From Candidatus Dormiibacter spiritus (GTDB lineage: Bacteria; Chloroflexota; Dormibacteria; Dormibacterales; Dormibacteraceae), in assembly GCA_003244185.1 (NCBI GenBank), contig QHBT01000015.1:1-38443 (forward strand): a DNA stretch of 38,443 nt, given 5' to 3'. Under the pieces are notes generated by a model that made no database searches, was not told the DNA's origin, and saw nothing but the letters and a program-made list of their open reading frames with translations. The translations under genes and the position numbers were made by a program. This document shows, in pieces, positions 24,108 through 32,847 of this stretch (within the stretch, counting starts at the first letter, position 1; the number at the start of each line of letters is the position of its first letter).

Positions 24108-25253
24108 GTGAGAGTCGTCGCCCCCCGGGAGACCCAGGCGGGTGAACATCGCGTGGCGATCACGCCCGAGACGGCTGCGAAATTGATAGCCGCCGGCCTG
24201 GACGTGGCGGTTGAGTCAGGGGCCGGCGTGGCGGCCGGCTACCCGGACCCGCAGTACGCCGAAGCGGGCGCTGTGGTTGAAGCGGAAACGACAGCCCTTT
24301 GGAGCGGCGCCGGAGCCGTCCTCAAAGTCCAGGCGCCCAGCCTGGCCGAGGTTGGCCTGCTGTCACCAGCTGCACTGCTCATCAGCTTCCTCCAGCCCGC
24401 GACGCAGGGCGAGATCGTCGAAGCGTTGGCCAAGCGGCAGGTGACAGCCTTCTCGCTCGAGCTGCTGCCGCGGCTCAGCCGCGCACAGAGCATGGATGCC
24501 CTCTCCTCCCAGGCGTCGCTGGCCGGCTACAAGGCAGTGCTCATGGCGGCCATGCGGCTGGGCAAGTACTTCCCCATGCTCATGAGCGCCGCCGGCACCA
24601 TCGCGCCCTCCCGGGTGCTGGTGCTGGGCGCCGGAGTCGCGGGCTTGCAGGCCATCGCCACCGCGCGCCGGCTCGGTGCGGTGGTGGAGGCCTACGACGT
24701 CCGCCCGGCGGTGAAGGAGGAGGTCCAGAGCTTGGGCGCCAGGTTCGTCGAGCTGCCCGTCGAGCTGCCCGTCGAGGCGGCTGCCGGCCAGGGCGGCTAC
24801 GCTGGCGAGCAGTCGGAGGAGTTCCAGGCTCGGCTGCGGGAGCTGCTCGGCGAGCGGATCGCCGCTGCTGATGTGGTTATCACGACCGCCGCCATCCCCG
24901 GCCGGCGCGCACCGCTGCTCGTCAGCCGGGAGATGGTGGCGGGCATGCGGCCGGGGTCGGTGATAGTCGACCTGGCGGCTGACACCGGCGGCAACTGCGA
25001 GCTGACCCGCGCCGACGAGGTGGTCGAAGCCGATGGCGTGTTCATCGACGGGACCGCAAACGTGCCCTCGACCATCGCCCACCACGCGAGCCAGCTCTAT
25101 GCGCGCAACGTCCTCAACCTATTCATGCACCTGTGGCAGGAGGGCGAAGTGCGGCTCGACTTCGAGGACGAGATCACCCGCGGCAGTTGCGTGACTCACG
25201 CCGGCCAGATAGTGAACGAGCGCGCCAAACAGCTGATGGGGGTGCCGGCATGA
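24108..25253 (+). CDS. pntAA: NAD(P) transhydrogenase subunit alpha part 1
   Basis: The 381-residue soluble subunit (domain I) binds NAD(H). Motifs: VVAPRETQAGEHRVAITPETAAKL at the start, the RQD-type loop LLPRLSRAQSMDALSSQASLAGYKAV, and the Rossmann site VLGAGVAGLQAIATARRLGAVVEAYDVRP. The complex uses the proton gradient to make NADPH from NADH. A 12-bp tandem duplication at 24747-24770 repeats ELPV (VELPVELPVE), an insertion relative to the usual family sequence. GTG at 24108 encodes the first residue before RVVAPRE. The stop overlaps the next ATG (ATGA). Confidence 0.94.
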   Translation: MRVVAPRETQAGEHRVAITPETAAKLIAAGLDVAVESGAGVAAGYPDPQYAEAGAVVEAETTALWSGAGAVLKVQAPSLAEVGLLSPAALLISFLQPATQGEIVEALAKRQVTAFSLELLPRLSRAQSMDALSSQASLAGYKAVLMAAMRLGKYFPMLMSAAGTIAPSRVLVLGAGVAGLQAIATARRLGAVVEAYDVRPAVKEEVQSLGARFVELPVELPVEAAAGQGGYAGEQSEEFQARLRELLGERIAAADVVITTAAIPGRRAPLLVSREMVAGMRPGSVIVDLAADTGGNCELTRADEVVEADGVFIDGTANVPSTIAHHASQLYARNVLNLFMHLWQEGEVRLDFEDEITRGSCVTHAGQIVNERAKQLMGVPA

Positions 25254-25573
25254 ACCAGCAGCTGATCGTCAACTTCACCTACTTCGTGCTGGCCGTCTTT
25301 GTCGGCATCGAGGTGATTTCGAAGGTTCCGACGATCCTGCACACGCCGCTCATGTCAGGCTCCAACGCCATCCACGGCATCATCCTCGTCGGCGCTCTCA
25401 TCATCGCCGCCGGAGCGCAGACACCGCTTCAGATCGCACTCGGTTTCGTGGCTGTGCTGCTCGCCACGACCAATGTGGTCGGTGGCTTCGTCGTCACCGA
25501 CCGCATGCTCGAGATGTTCAAGGGCCGCCGGCTCGGCGCCGGCGGCAACTCGGGCACTGAGGAAAAGCGTTGA
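25250..25573 (+). CDS. pntAB: NAD(P) transhydrogenase subunit alpha part 2
   Basis: The 107-residue protein is the separate membrane part of the alpha subunit, with three helices (about 8-27, 40-58 and 62-85). Family features are FVGIEVISKVPTILHTPLMSGSNAIHGIILVGAL and ATTNVVGGFVVTDRMLEMF. Alpha split into PntAA and PntAB is usual in many bacteria, unlike the single E. coli PntA. The ATG at 25250 overlaps the pntAA stop, and its own stop overlaps the pntB TTG. Confidence 0.93.
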   Translation: MNQQLIVNFTYFVLAVFVGIEVISKVPTILHTPLMSGSNAIHGIILVGALIIAAGAQTPLQIALGFVAVLLATTNVVGGFVVTDRMLEMFKGRRLGAGGNSGTEEKR

Positions 25574-26967
25574 CGGGGCTGCTCACGCCGCTCGTCTACC
25601 TGCTGGCGTCGGTCCTCTTCATAGTCGGCCTGCGCTTTCTCAGCTCACCCAAAGGAGCCCGCCGGGGCAACACGGTAGCGGCGATCGGCATGGCGCTGGC
25701 GGTCGCCTGGACGGTCGTCCTGGTCGCCGGCCGCTCGACACCGGCAGGCATCATCATCTGCGTTCTCGGGGTGCTGCTGGGCGGCATCGCCGGCACAGTC
25801 GGCGCCCGCCGGGTCCGGATGACCGCCATGCCGCAGATGGTGGCGCTGTTCAACGGCGTCGGCGGCGGCGCCGCGGCACTGGTGGCGGTGGCTGAGCTGC
25901 TGCAGCTGGGCGGCCAGCGACCCGCTCTGCAGTCGGGCTTGCCCAGCGTCTTCGCCATCATCGTCGGAGGCATCTCCTTCGCCGGCTCGGCAATCGCCTT
26001 CGCCAAGCTGCAGGAGCTGATGACAGGGCGGCCCATCACCTACCCGGCCCAGCAGGTGGTGAACGGCCTCCTGGCAGTGCTGATCATGGCCCTGGCGGTC
26101 GCGCTGCTCGCTGTCACCGGCCAGCCGGCCGTCTTCATAGCGCTCCTGGCGTTGGCCCTGGTGCTGGGGGTGGCCTTCGTGCTTCCGATCGGAGGGGCTG
26201 ACATGCCAGTGGTCATCTCGCTTCTCAACGCATGCACCGGGCTCGCCGTGGCGGCCAGCGGCTTTGTGCTTGACAACTTCGCGCTGATAGTGGCAGGGAC
26301 GCTGGTGGGCGCCTCCGGCACGATCCTGACCATGCTGATGGGCGAGGCGATGGGTCGCTCGCTGGCCAACGTCCTCTTCGGCGCGTTCGGCAGCGTGAAA
26401 ACCGCCGGCGACGCGGCGGGGCCGGCCGGCGAGCGGAGCGTACGGACAGGCAATTCGGAGGACATCGGCACCCTGCTGGCGTATTCCCGCAACGTGGTGG
26501 TGGTGCCCGGCTACGGGCTCGCGGTGGCCCAGGCGCAGCACGCGGTGCGCGAGCTGGGCGAGCAGCTTGAGGCGCGCGGGGTTGACGTGCAGTACGCCAT
26601 TCACCCAGTGGCCGGACGCATGCCCGGGCACATGAACGTGCTGCTGGCCGAGGCCAATGTGCCGTACGAGCAGCTGAAGGAGATGGACGAGATCAACGAC
26701 CAGTTCAAGTCGACTGACGCGGTGCTGGTGGTGGGTGCCAATGACGTGGTGAACCCGGCTGCCAAGAGCTCACCCGGCAGCCCCATCTACGGCATGCCGA
26801 TCCTCAACGTGGACCAGGCGAAGACGGTCGTCTTTTTGAAGCGGTCGATGCGGCCAGGCTTTGCCGGAATCGACAACGAGCTGCTCTACGACCCCAAAAC
26901 CGTGATGCTCTTCGGTGACGCCAAGGACTCACTGACCAAGCTGCTCGCCGCCGTCAAGGCCGCCTGA
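25570..26967 (+). CDS. pntB: NAD(P) transhydrogenase subunit beta
   Basis: The 465-residue beta subunit has about nine membrane helices (1-270) for proton transfer and a cytosolic NADP(H)-binding domain III. Domain III shows VVVPGYGLAVAQAQHAV, HPVAGRMPGHMNVLLAEANVPY, and VLVVGANDVVNPAA with YGMPILNVDQAKTVVFLKRSM. The start is TTG at 25570, overlapping the pntAB stop as TTGA. The 3' end overlaps the convergent pheA gene by 39 bp, with no terminator between them. Confidence 0.95.
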   Translation: MTGLLTPLVYLLASVLFIVGLRFLSSPKGARRGNTVAAIGMALAVAWTVVLVAGRSTPAGIIICVLGVLLGGIAGTVGARRVRMTAMPQMVALFNGVGGGAAALVAVAELLQLGGQRPALQSGLPSVFAIIVGGISFAGSAIAFAKLQELMTGRPITYPAQQVVNGLLAVLIMALAVALLAVTGQPAVFIALLALALVLGVAFVLPIGGADMPVVISLLNACTGLAVAASGFVLDNFALIVAGTLVGASGTILTMLMGEAMGRSLANVLFGAFGSVKTAGDAAGPAGERSVRTGNSEDIGTLLAYSRNVVVVPGYGLAVAQAQHAVRELGEQLEARGVDVQYAIHPVAGRMPGHMNVLLAEANVPYEQLKEMDEINDQFKSTDAVLVVGANDVVNPAAKSSPGSPIYGMPILNVDQAKTVVFLKRSMRPGFAGIDNELLYDPKTVMLFGDAKDSLTKLLAAVKAA

Positions 26968-27774
26968 CAGCGGGCCGAAAGTCCCGAACAGCCGCACCTC
27001 GGCCGCCCGGCTCTCCAGCGCCGAGAGCGCCGCCTCCGCCTGAAGGGGATCTTCGATCTGGAGATCCAGGAAGAAGAGGTATTCGAAGGGCTTGCCCAGG
27101 AGCGGTCGCGATTCCAGCCGGGCCAGGTTCACCTGGCGCGCGGAGAAGCACTCCAGCGCTCGGACCAGGCTGCCCGGCTGATGCGCTGCTGCGAAGCAGA
27201 GCGAGGTCTTCCAACCGGGCCGGCCCGCGAGCGGGCGCTCCGACCGGCCGCGCTCGGCCACGACGAACCGTGTGCGGTTGCTGTCGGAGTCCTGGATGCC
27301 GGCGGCCAGCACGTCCAGTCCGTAGCGCTGGCCGGCTCGCGCGCTGGCGACTGCCGCCGTGCCAGCTTCGGGCCGTTCGGCCACCTGTCGGGCCGCCCCT
27401 GCGGTGTCATAGAAGGGGACGGCCGCGAGAGCGCGCGCTTCCAGAAAGCGCCGTACCTGCGCCAGCGCCTGGGGATGGGAGATGACTCGCTGCGGCAGAT
27501 CGTTGCGGCGGCCGAGCAGGTGGTGCCGAATCGGATGGACGTACTCGCCGGTGAGCTTCAGGCCCTTGCGGTCCCAGAGCAGGTCGTTGACCTCCTGCAC
27601 TATCCCGCCGAGCGTGTTCTCTACCGGCAACACTGCCCCTTCGATCTCGCCGGACAAAAGTGCGTCGACGGTCTGTTCGAAGGTCCTGAAGCCTGTGGCT
27701 GTCGCTGCCGGGAAAAGCGCGAGTAAAGCTTCTTCGGAGTACGCGCCGGCTTCACCCTGAAAGCCGACTCTCAC
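26929..27774 (-). CDS. pheA: Prephenate dehydratase
   Basis: The 281-residue enzyme converts prephenate to phenylpyruvate in phenylalanine synthesis. The catalytic domain shows GFQGEAGAYSEEAL, GAVLPVENTLGGIVQEVNDLL, VISHPQALAQVRRFLE, and SDSNRTRFVVAE with the catalytic Thr-Arg-Phe. A C-terminal ACT domain (about 190-270) contains the Phe-binding ESRP motif (LARLESRPLLGKPFEYLFFLDL), so feedback inhibition is expected. There is no chorismate mutase domain. GTG at 27774 lies 12 bp after the ilvC stop, so it is probably co-transcribed with ilvC and shares its attenuator. Confidence 0.95.
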   Translation of the reverse strand: MRVGFQGEAGAYSEEALLALFPAATATGFRTFEQTVDALLSGEIEGAVLPVENTLGGIVQEVNDLLWDRKGLKLTGEYVHPIRHHLLGRRNDLPQRVISHPQALAQVRRFLEARALAAVPFYDTAGAARQVAERPEAGTAAVASARAGQRYGLDVLAAGIQDSDSNRTRFVVAERGRSERPLAGRPGWKTSLCFAAAHQPGSLVRALECFSARQVNLARLESRPLLGKPFEYLFFLDLQIEDPLQAEAALSALESRAAEVRLFGTFGPLSGGLDGGEQLGQ

Positions 27775-27786
27775 CCCGCGAGCGCC

Positions 27787-28791
<1,005 letters not shown>

Positions 28792-28859
28792 CGTTCCTTC
28801 TCCTAAGTGGCGCGGACGCTATGTGGGCGGCGAAGTGCGAACACCGTCCTGGCCGGCAC

Positions 28860-28898
28860 AAAAAACGGAGCCCCCGCGCTCGACGTCGGGGGCTCCGT
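28860..28898 (-). terminator. Intrinsic terminator (attenuator) upstream of ilvC
   Basis: On the minus strand a perfect 12-bp stem (28898-28887 with 28876-28865) around a 10-nt loop is followed by T residues (28864-28860), giving a strong Rho-independent terminator. It lies 25 nt after the leader-peptide stop and about 69 nt before the ilvC start, so it would stop transcription before ilvC unless disrupted. A GCCAC (28901-28897) at its base can pair with either of two upstream GTGGC segments. Confidence 0.85.
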
Positions 28899-28922
28899 GG
28901 CGAAGAGGGGGAGTTTCTGAGG

Positions 28923-28982
28923 TCATGCTAGCCACTGGTTGGCTGCCACAACTAGTGGCTGAGAGACAAAAATGCGCAGCAT
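28923..28982 (-). CDS. Leader peptide of ilvC, 19 aa, branched-chain-rich
   Basis: ATG at 28982 opens a 19-residue ORF, MLRIFVSQPLVVAANQWLA, with seven branched-chain residues including the consecutive CTA GTT GTG (Leu-Val-Val). This run lies in hairpin-forming RNA: GCCAC (28959-28955) can pair with GTGGC (28949-28945), or AGCCACT (28960-28954) with AGTGGCT (28936-28930). It is followed by the intrinsic terminator at 28898-28860. This is the layout of a ribosome-stalling attenuator for branched-chain amino acid genes. No strong ribosome site precedes the ATG and the promoter is not clear, so translation is inferred. Confidence 0.65.
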   Translation of the reverse strand: MLRIFVSQPLVVAANQWLA

Positions 28983-28996
28983 CTGTTGTGTGGGAC

Positions 28997-29545
28997 TCAG
29001 CGCTCGCGGGCTGGGACCCACCGGCGGACGAGCAGCCAGAACCCGAGCAGGAGCACGATGGCGGCGGGGATGGCGTTGCTTGCCAGACCCTGGTAGTGCC
29101 GGCTCCAGTGCATCACTCCCTCGAAAAACGCCGCCAGGACCAGGAAGAGGAGGAGGCCGACCTTGGCCAGGCCGAGGCCCCAGCTCTGCTCACCCAGTCG
29201 CCGGCCGGTCAGTCCGTGCAGGTAGAGGCCCAGACCGAGACCGGCGGGAATTACCAGGGGCCAGCTGTAGGCCCAGACGTGGGCCAGCCCCGTGTACGCG
29301 ACAGCCGCCGACACCATCCCCAGCGAGATGAGGCAGCCGACCGGAATCCAGAGCCAGCCTCGCCTTCGGTTGGCCAAGGCAGCCCCCACCAGGAGCGCCG
29401 CTCCGAGCAGGAAGCTGAGCGCCCAGCCAAACTGCGAGGCCGGCCCTCGCAGAGGGGTGGGAGCGAGTTCCAGGGCTGCCAGCCCCGCGCCGCAGCAGAT
29501 CAGCAGGAGCGCAAAACCGGTCCGGCCGTCAAGGCGCCGACTCAT
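28997..29545 (-). CDS. Membrane protein of unknown function (five to six helices)
   Basis: The 182-residue protein is hydrophobic over most of its length, with about six predicted membrane helices and a basic C-terminus (RRWVPARER). An EQSWGLGLAKVGLLLFLVLAAFFEGVMHWSRH stretch has a charged, His-containing end. I recognise no family. ATG at 29545 is preceded by TACTTT 6 nt upstream, suggesting a leaderless transcript. It lies just upstream of the ilvC leader on the same strand, and its stop is 15 nt before the leader-peptide ATG, so it may be transcribed into the attenuator. Confidence 0.65.
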   Translation of the reverse strand: MSRRLDGRTGFALLLICCGAGLAALELAPTPLRGPASQFGWALSFLLGAALLVGAALANRRRGWLWIPVGCLISLGMVSAAVAYTGLAHVWAYSWPLVIPAGLGLGLYLHGLTGRRLGEQSWGLGLAKVGLLLFLVLAAFFEGVMHWSRHYQGLASNAIPAAIVLLLGFWLLVRRWVPARER

Positions 29546-29551
29546 GCCCTA

Positions 29552-29557
29552 AAAGTA
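29552..29557 (-). promoter_or_regulatory. -10 box (TACTTT) of a leaderless membrane-protein gene
   Basis: Minus-strand TACTTT lies 6 nt before ATG 29545. A weak TTGGCG (plus positions 29573-29578) is 15 bp further upstream as a possible -35. Confidence 0.4.
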
Positions 29558-29636
29558 CCCACAGCCGGCGGCCGCCAACCGGGAGGGTGAAGCAGGCCAA
29601 GGCCCTTGCTGCCACGCACGATCTTTCGCGGGGTGC

Positions 29637-30605
29637 CTATTGGGGAACGGCGTATGGCGTTACCCCGGACCGTGGACGGTCGAGCTCCAGTCGCCGGTAG
29701 GCCACCGTCCAGTAGGCGCTGAAGTAGGCGCCGGTGACCGCGCCGATAAGCAGCGAGACTAGACCCAGGGCCGTCCCGCCCAGGGCCACGGCCAGCAGCG
29801 GCGACACCTGCAGCAGGTTGGCGACGGCGAAGCCGACCAATCCAGATCCAAAGGCGATGATCAGCACGACGGCTGCCAGTGCCAGGCCGACTCCGAAGGC
29901 CAGGCCCACCTGGATCAGCCACGTCAGCAGCACTCGCCCCGGCCGCAGCAGGAGGAGTCGCACAGCGCGGCTGATCGCCGCCAGGACGGTGCGCTGCTCG
30001 AGAACAATTGCTCGCAGGGCGAGGATCTGGATCAGACCCAGGGCGAAGGCGATGAGGAAGAACAGGCCGAGGTAGGCAAGGCCTGTCACAACCAGGACCA
30101 CAACCAGCGCGGGCTGATCGCGGAAGCCGAAGAAGGCCCAGATGAGAGCGGCGAAGGGCAGCAGCAGGAGGAGGCCGGCGACGAGGCCCAGCAGTCTCAG
30201 CAGCAGGATCCAGCCGAACGAAGCCAGCCCGGCTCGCAGTGAGCTGCTCAGGTTGAATGGGCGATCGGCGTTGTGCTCCGCGGTGGCCCGGGTCATTGCC
30301 CCTTGGGTCAGGCAGGACAGGAAGAAGAAGAGGATCAGCAGGAGCAGCAGCGCGGCGATGATGACGAAGAAGGTGACCGCGAGTGCAGCTGCCACGTTGG
30401 GGTCGAGCGACTGCAGGTTGCCGGCGGCTGGTGTGCCACTACTGCTCCCGCTGGATCCGGCACCGGAAAAATAGCTGTTGAAGCTGTTGTAGTTGAACCC
30501 AGCGCCGCTGGTCACGTCGCCGCCGCCAAGGAGTGCCAGCAGCAGCAGGTACTTGTGCTGCCAGAGAATTCGCAGCGGCCTCACGATTGGCTCCGCGTAG
30601 TTCAT
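29637..30605 (-). CDS. Polytopic membrane protein of unknown function
   Basis: The 322-residue protein has an N-terminal hydrophobic segment, a low-complexity Ser/Gly loop (near 32-62, NYNSFNSYFSGAGSSGSSSG), and then five or more long membrane helices, ending YWTVAYRRLELDRPRSGV. It may be a stalk-like or transport-related protein, but no known domain is evident. GGGAGG sits about 6 nt before the ATG, fixing the start. The upstream gap holds a 14-bp tandem repeat (30681-30708) that may be part of its promoter control. Confidence 0.7.
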   Translation of the reverse strand: MNYAEPIVRPLRILWQHKYLLLLALLGGGDVTSGAGFNYNSFNSYFSGAGSSGSSSGTPAAGNLQSLDPNVAAALAVTFFVIIAALLLLLILFFFLSCLTQGAMTRATAEHNADRPFNLSSSLRAGLASFGWILLLRLLGLVAGLLLLLPFAALIWAFFGFRDQPALVVVLVVTGLAYLGLFFLIAFALGLIQILALRAIVLEQRTVLAAISRAVRLLLLRPGRVLLTWLIQVGLAFGVGLALAAVVLIIAFGSGLVGFAVANLLQVSPLLAVALGGTALGLVSLLIGAVTGAYFSAYWTVAYRRLELDRPRSGVTPYAVPQ

Positions 30606-30680
30606 GAATTCCTCCCCGTCGGGCCAGCTTTACCGGAGGCGCCTCTGGGCGTTGTCATGCCACCAGGTCAGCAATACATC

Positions 30681-30708
30681 TTGCCGTGTTCGTCTTGCTG
30701 TGTTCGTC
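30681..30708. repeat. Tandem 14-bp direct repeat in the 30606-30740 gap
   Basis: CTTGCCGTGTTCGT and CTTGCTGTGTTCGT are exactly adjacent and differ at one base. They lie about 75-105 bp upstream of the ATG at 30605 (minus) and downstream of the hydrolase stop at 30741. Two tandem sites of this length could be a regulator-binding array for the membrane-protein gene. Confidence 0.5.
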
Positions 30709-30740
30709 GAGTTGGTCAGTGCTGAGCTGGCCGATCCGGC

Positions 30741-31625
30741 TTAGGCCGAACGCAGAGCCGGCGTCCGCAACCGCCTGAGGGCAGTCTGGCTGAAGAGGTC
30801 GGGCACCTCCATCATCGGCACGTGGCCGACGCCTGGCAGCACGTCGACCGGCCAGTCATAGCGCTGCGCCAGACCAAGCGAGAATTCAACCGGAACCAGC
30901 CTGTCGTGATCGCCGTGGATGAGGCTGACTGGACACTTCAGGGAGCGATAGATGGGGTCGAAGCGGAGGCTGGCCAGCATCCGGAGAATCGAGCGGCCGG
31001 ATTGGACCAGCGCCCGGCTGTAGTCGGGCACCAGGCTCTGCTCCTCCGAAAGGTCGACGTGGGCCCGAATGACCTCTTGCGGCACGCGGTCAGGGTCGGC
31101 GCAGATCATCGCCAGAGACTCCCGGACAGTCCTCTCGGCGCCCAACCGTCGCCTTCGCAGAGATCGGCCGCGTCCCGCAACACCCGGCAGCAGGAGGGAG
31201 CCAAACGCGGCCCAGACGGCGAAGTCGAAGCGGCGGCGGCCAGCCCAAGGCAGAGCTGGGTCGACCAGCAGCAGCGCTGACACGGTCACCGGCTGCCGAG
31301 CCGCCTGGAGGACTGAGATGAGCCCGCCCATCGAGTTGCCCACGACGAGCGCCGGCGCGCCCGCCACCTGGCGCAGGAAAGCGTCGAAGTAGCGCTGGTG
31401 ATCATTCACCCGAGCGGGGTGGCCGGAGAGCGGCGTGCGTCCGTGGCCGCGCAGATCGGGAGCCAGCACTCGATGGTTCTCGGTCAGCGCCGCGCCCACC
31501 GCCAGCCAGTTCTCGGCCGCCCCGCCCAACCCGTGGAGGAGAACCAGCGGCTGCCCCGCACCGCCGAAGTCCAGGTAGCGGGCAGGACCGTCCAGGTCCG
31601 CCGTCCGCTCGACGGGTGCCTTCAA
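30741..31625 (-). CDS. Alpha/beta-fold hydrolase
   Basis: The protein of 294 residues has the alpha/beta-hydrolase core. HGLGGAAENW is the oxyanion loop, GNSMGG the nucleophile elbow (Ser98 from the TTG start), DHDRLVP the catalytic acid region and GVGHVPMME the His. The cap region is Arg-rich (RGRSLRRRRLGAERT). The substrate is unknown; the neighbouring RidA and acyl-CoA genes suggest catabolism of a small ester or acyl compound. The start is set at TTG 31625, which overlaps the RidA stop as TTGA. A GTG at 31649 is a longer alternative inside ridA. Confidence 0.85.
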   Translation of the reverse strand: MKAPVERTADLDGPARYLDFGGAGQPLVLLHGLGGAAENWLAVGAALTENHRVLAPDLRGHGRTPLSGHPARVNDHQRYFDAFLRQVAGAPALVVGNSMGGLISVLQAARQPVTVSALLLVDPALPWAGRRRFDFAVWAAFGSLLLPGVAGRGRSLRRRRLGAERTVRESLAMICADPDRVPQEVIRAHVDLSEEQSLVPDYSRALVQSGRSILRMLASLRFDPIYRSLKCPVSLIHGDHDRLVPVEFSLGLAQRYDWPVDVLPGVGHVPMMEVPDLFSQTALRRLRTPALRSA

Positions 31626-32026
31626 GCCACCTGACGCAGGGCCAGGCACTCGATCTCGATGAGCGCCTCGGGATTGAAGAGGCCCTTCACCTCGAAGAGG
31701 CTGCTGGCCGGGAAATGCTTGCCGAAGACCGCGCGATAGGACTGGCCGATCGGCTTCAGATTCGCTCGATAGGCGGCAACGTCGGTTACGAAGTAGGTGA
31801 GCTTCAGCGCCAGCTCGGGAGCGCTGCCGGCTGCTCGCAGGGCGATGGCCACGTTCTCCAGCGCCCGGCCGAACTGGGCCACCAGGTCGCCGGGCGCCAG
31901 GATCCGGCCGGAAGCGTCGCAGCCGATCTGGCCGCCGAGCACCACCAGGTCGCGGCTGGCTGCGGCGTGAGAGAAGCCGGCGGGCGGACCCAGCTCCGGT
32001 GGGTTGATGAGGTCGGGCCCCGCCAT
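31622..32026 (-). CDS. RidA/YjgF-family protein
   Basis: The 134-residue protein matches the Rid family: GFSHAAASRDLVVLGGQIGCDASGRIL, DLVAQFGRALENVAIALRAAGSAPE, and SLFEVKGLFNPEALIEIECLA at the end. The family hydrolyses reactive enamine/imine intermediates. The archetypal RidA Arg near the C-terminus (R105 in the E. coli protein) is not evident; VKGLFNPEALIEIE resembles subfamilies lacking deaminase activity. ATG at 32026 lies 18 bp from the divergent start at 32045 and 7 nt from its -10 box, so the mRNA is probably leaderless. The next gene is coupled (TTGA). Confidence 0.88.
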   Translation of the reverse strand: MAGPDLINPPELGPPAGFSHAAASRDLVVLGGQIGCDASGRILAPGDLVAQFGRALENVAIALRAAGSAPELALKLTYFVTDVAAYRANLKPIGQSYRAVFGKHFPASSLFEVKGLFNPEALIEIECLALRQVA

Positions 32027-32032
32027 GGTCGT

Positions 32033-32039
32033 TAGATTA
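32033..32039. promoter_or_regulatory. Symmetrical overlapping -10 box of a bidirectional leaderless promoter
   Basis: The 18 bp between start codons 32026 (minus) and 32045 (plus) contain TAGATT at 32033-32038, which serves as -10 rightward with 6 nt to the GTG. The minus strand reads TAATCT at 32039-32034, with 7 nt to the ATG. Both match TANNNT at leaderless distance. One symmetrical AT box could drive both genes, starting transcription at each start codon. Confidence 0.6.
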
Positions 32040-32044
32040 ACCCG

Positions 32045-32842
32045 GTGGCCTGGCGGCACTTCGACTACGAGGAAGAGGCGGGTGTGGCCACCGTCACGTT
32101 CAACCGGCCTGAGCGCCTGAACTCGCTGACCTTCGAGATCTACGCCGATCTGGAGCGCTTGACCGCCGAGTTGAAGGGACGGCCGGCCGATGTGCGGGTT
32201 CTAGTGCTGCGCGGGCGCGGGCGCGGCTTCTGCTCTGGCGGCGACGTCGAGGAGATCATCGGCGAGCTGCTCAAGCTCGACACGCGCGGCGTTTACGAGT
32301 TCGCCCGCATGACCGGCGCCTGCACCCGCAACCTCAGGGAGCTGCCGCAGCCGGTGATCTCGGCGGTCAACGGCATCGCCGCCGGCGCCGGCGCGGTGCT
32401 GGCCGCCGCCTCCGATCTCAGGCTGCTGGCCGAGTCGGCCAGCTTCCGGTTCCTCTTCACCAAGGTGGGCATCTCAGGCGGTGACATGGGCATCTGCTGG
32501 CTTCTGCCGCGGCTGGTGGGACTCGGCCGGGCTGCCGAGATCCTGCTGCTGGGCGACCGGATCAGCTCGGCCGAGGCGCTGGCCATGGGTCTCGCCAACC
32601 GCGTGGTGCCGGATCAGGAGCTGGACGCGGTCGTCGCCGAGTACGCCGGGCGGCTGAAGGAGCTCGCGCCGTGGGGTCTGGCCATGACCAAGGAGATGCT
32701 CAACCGCGCAGGCAGCCTTGACTACTCGGCAGCGATCGAGATGGAGGCCTGGACCCAGACGCTGCTCATGACCGCGCAGGACTTTCGCGAGTTCCATGCC
32801 GGCTTCACCGGCAAGCGTAAGCCGGTGTTCACGGGCAGATAG
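32045..32842 (+). CDS. Enoyl-CoA hydratase/isomerase-family protein
   Basis: This crotonase-fold protein has 265 residues. FNRPERLNSLTFEIYADLERL, RGFCSGGDVEEI (first oxyanion-hole region) and GIAAGAGAVLAAASDLRLLAE (second) are typical. The region holding the catalytic acid reads KVGISGGDMGICWLLPRLVG; the classic hydratase Glu is not present there and Asp in GGDMG may serve instead, so isomerase or another crotonase reaction is possible. GTG at 32045 begins a leaderless message. It heads a co-oriented trio with an F420-type oxidoreductase (6 bp later) and an acyl-CoA dehydrogenase. Confidence 0.87.
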   Translation: MAWRHFDYEEEAGVATVTFNRPERLNSLTFEIYADLERLTAELKGRPADVRVLVLRGRGRGFCSGGDVEEIIGELLKLDTRGVYEFARMTGACTRNLRELPQPVISAVNGIAAGAGAVLAAASDLRLLAESASFRFLFTKVGISGGDMGICWLLPRLVGLGRAAEILLLGDRISSAEALAMGLANRVVPDQELDAVVAEYAGRLKELAPWGLAMTKEMLNRAGSLDYSAAIEMEAWTQTLLMTAQDFREFHAGFTGKRKPVFTGR

Positions 32843-32847
32843 CCGGC

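Noticed and set aside
28865..28898. Terminator for plus-strand transcription
   Set aside because: The A-run lies on the plus strand before the stem, so the T-run follows only on the minus strand; there is no plus-strand gene ending here.
28860..28996. T-box riboswitch upstream of ilvC
   Set aside because: No T-box sequence or specifier-stem architecture is present; the short Leu/Val-rich ORF plus terminator explains the region better.
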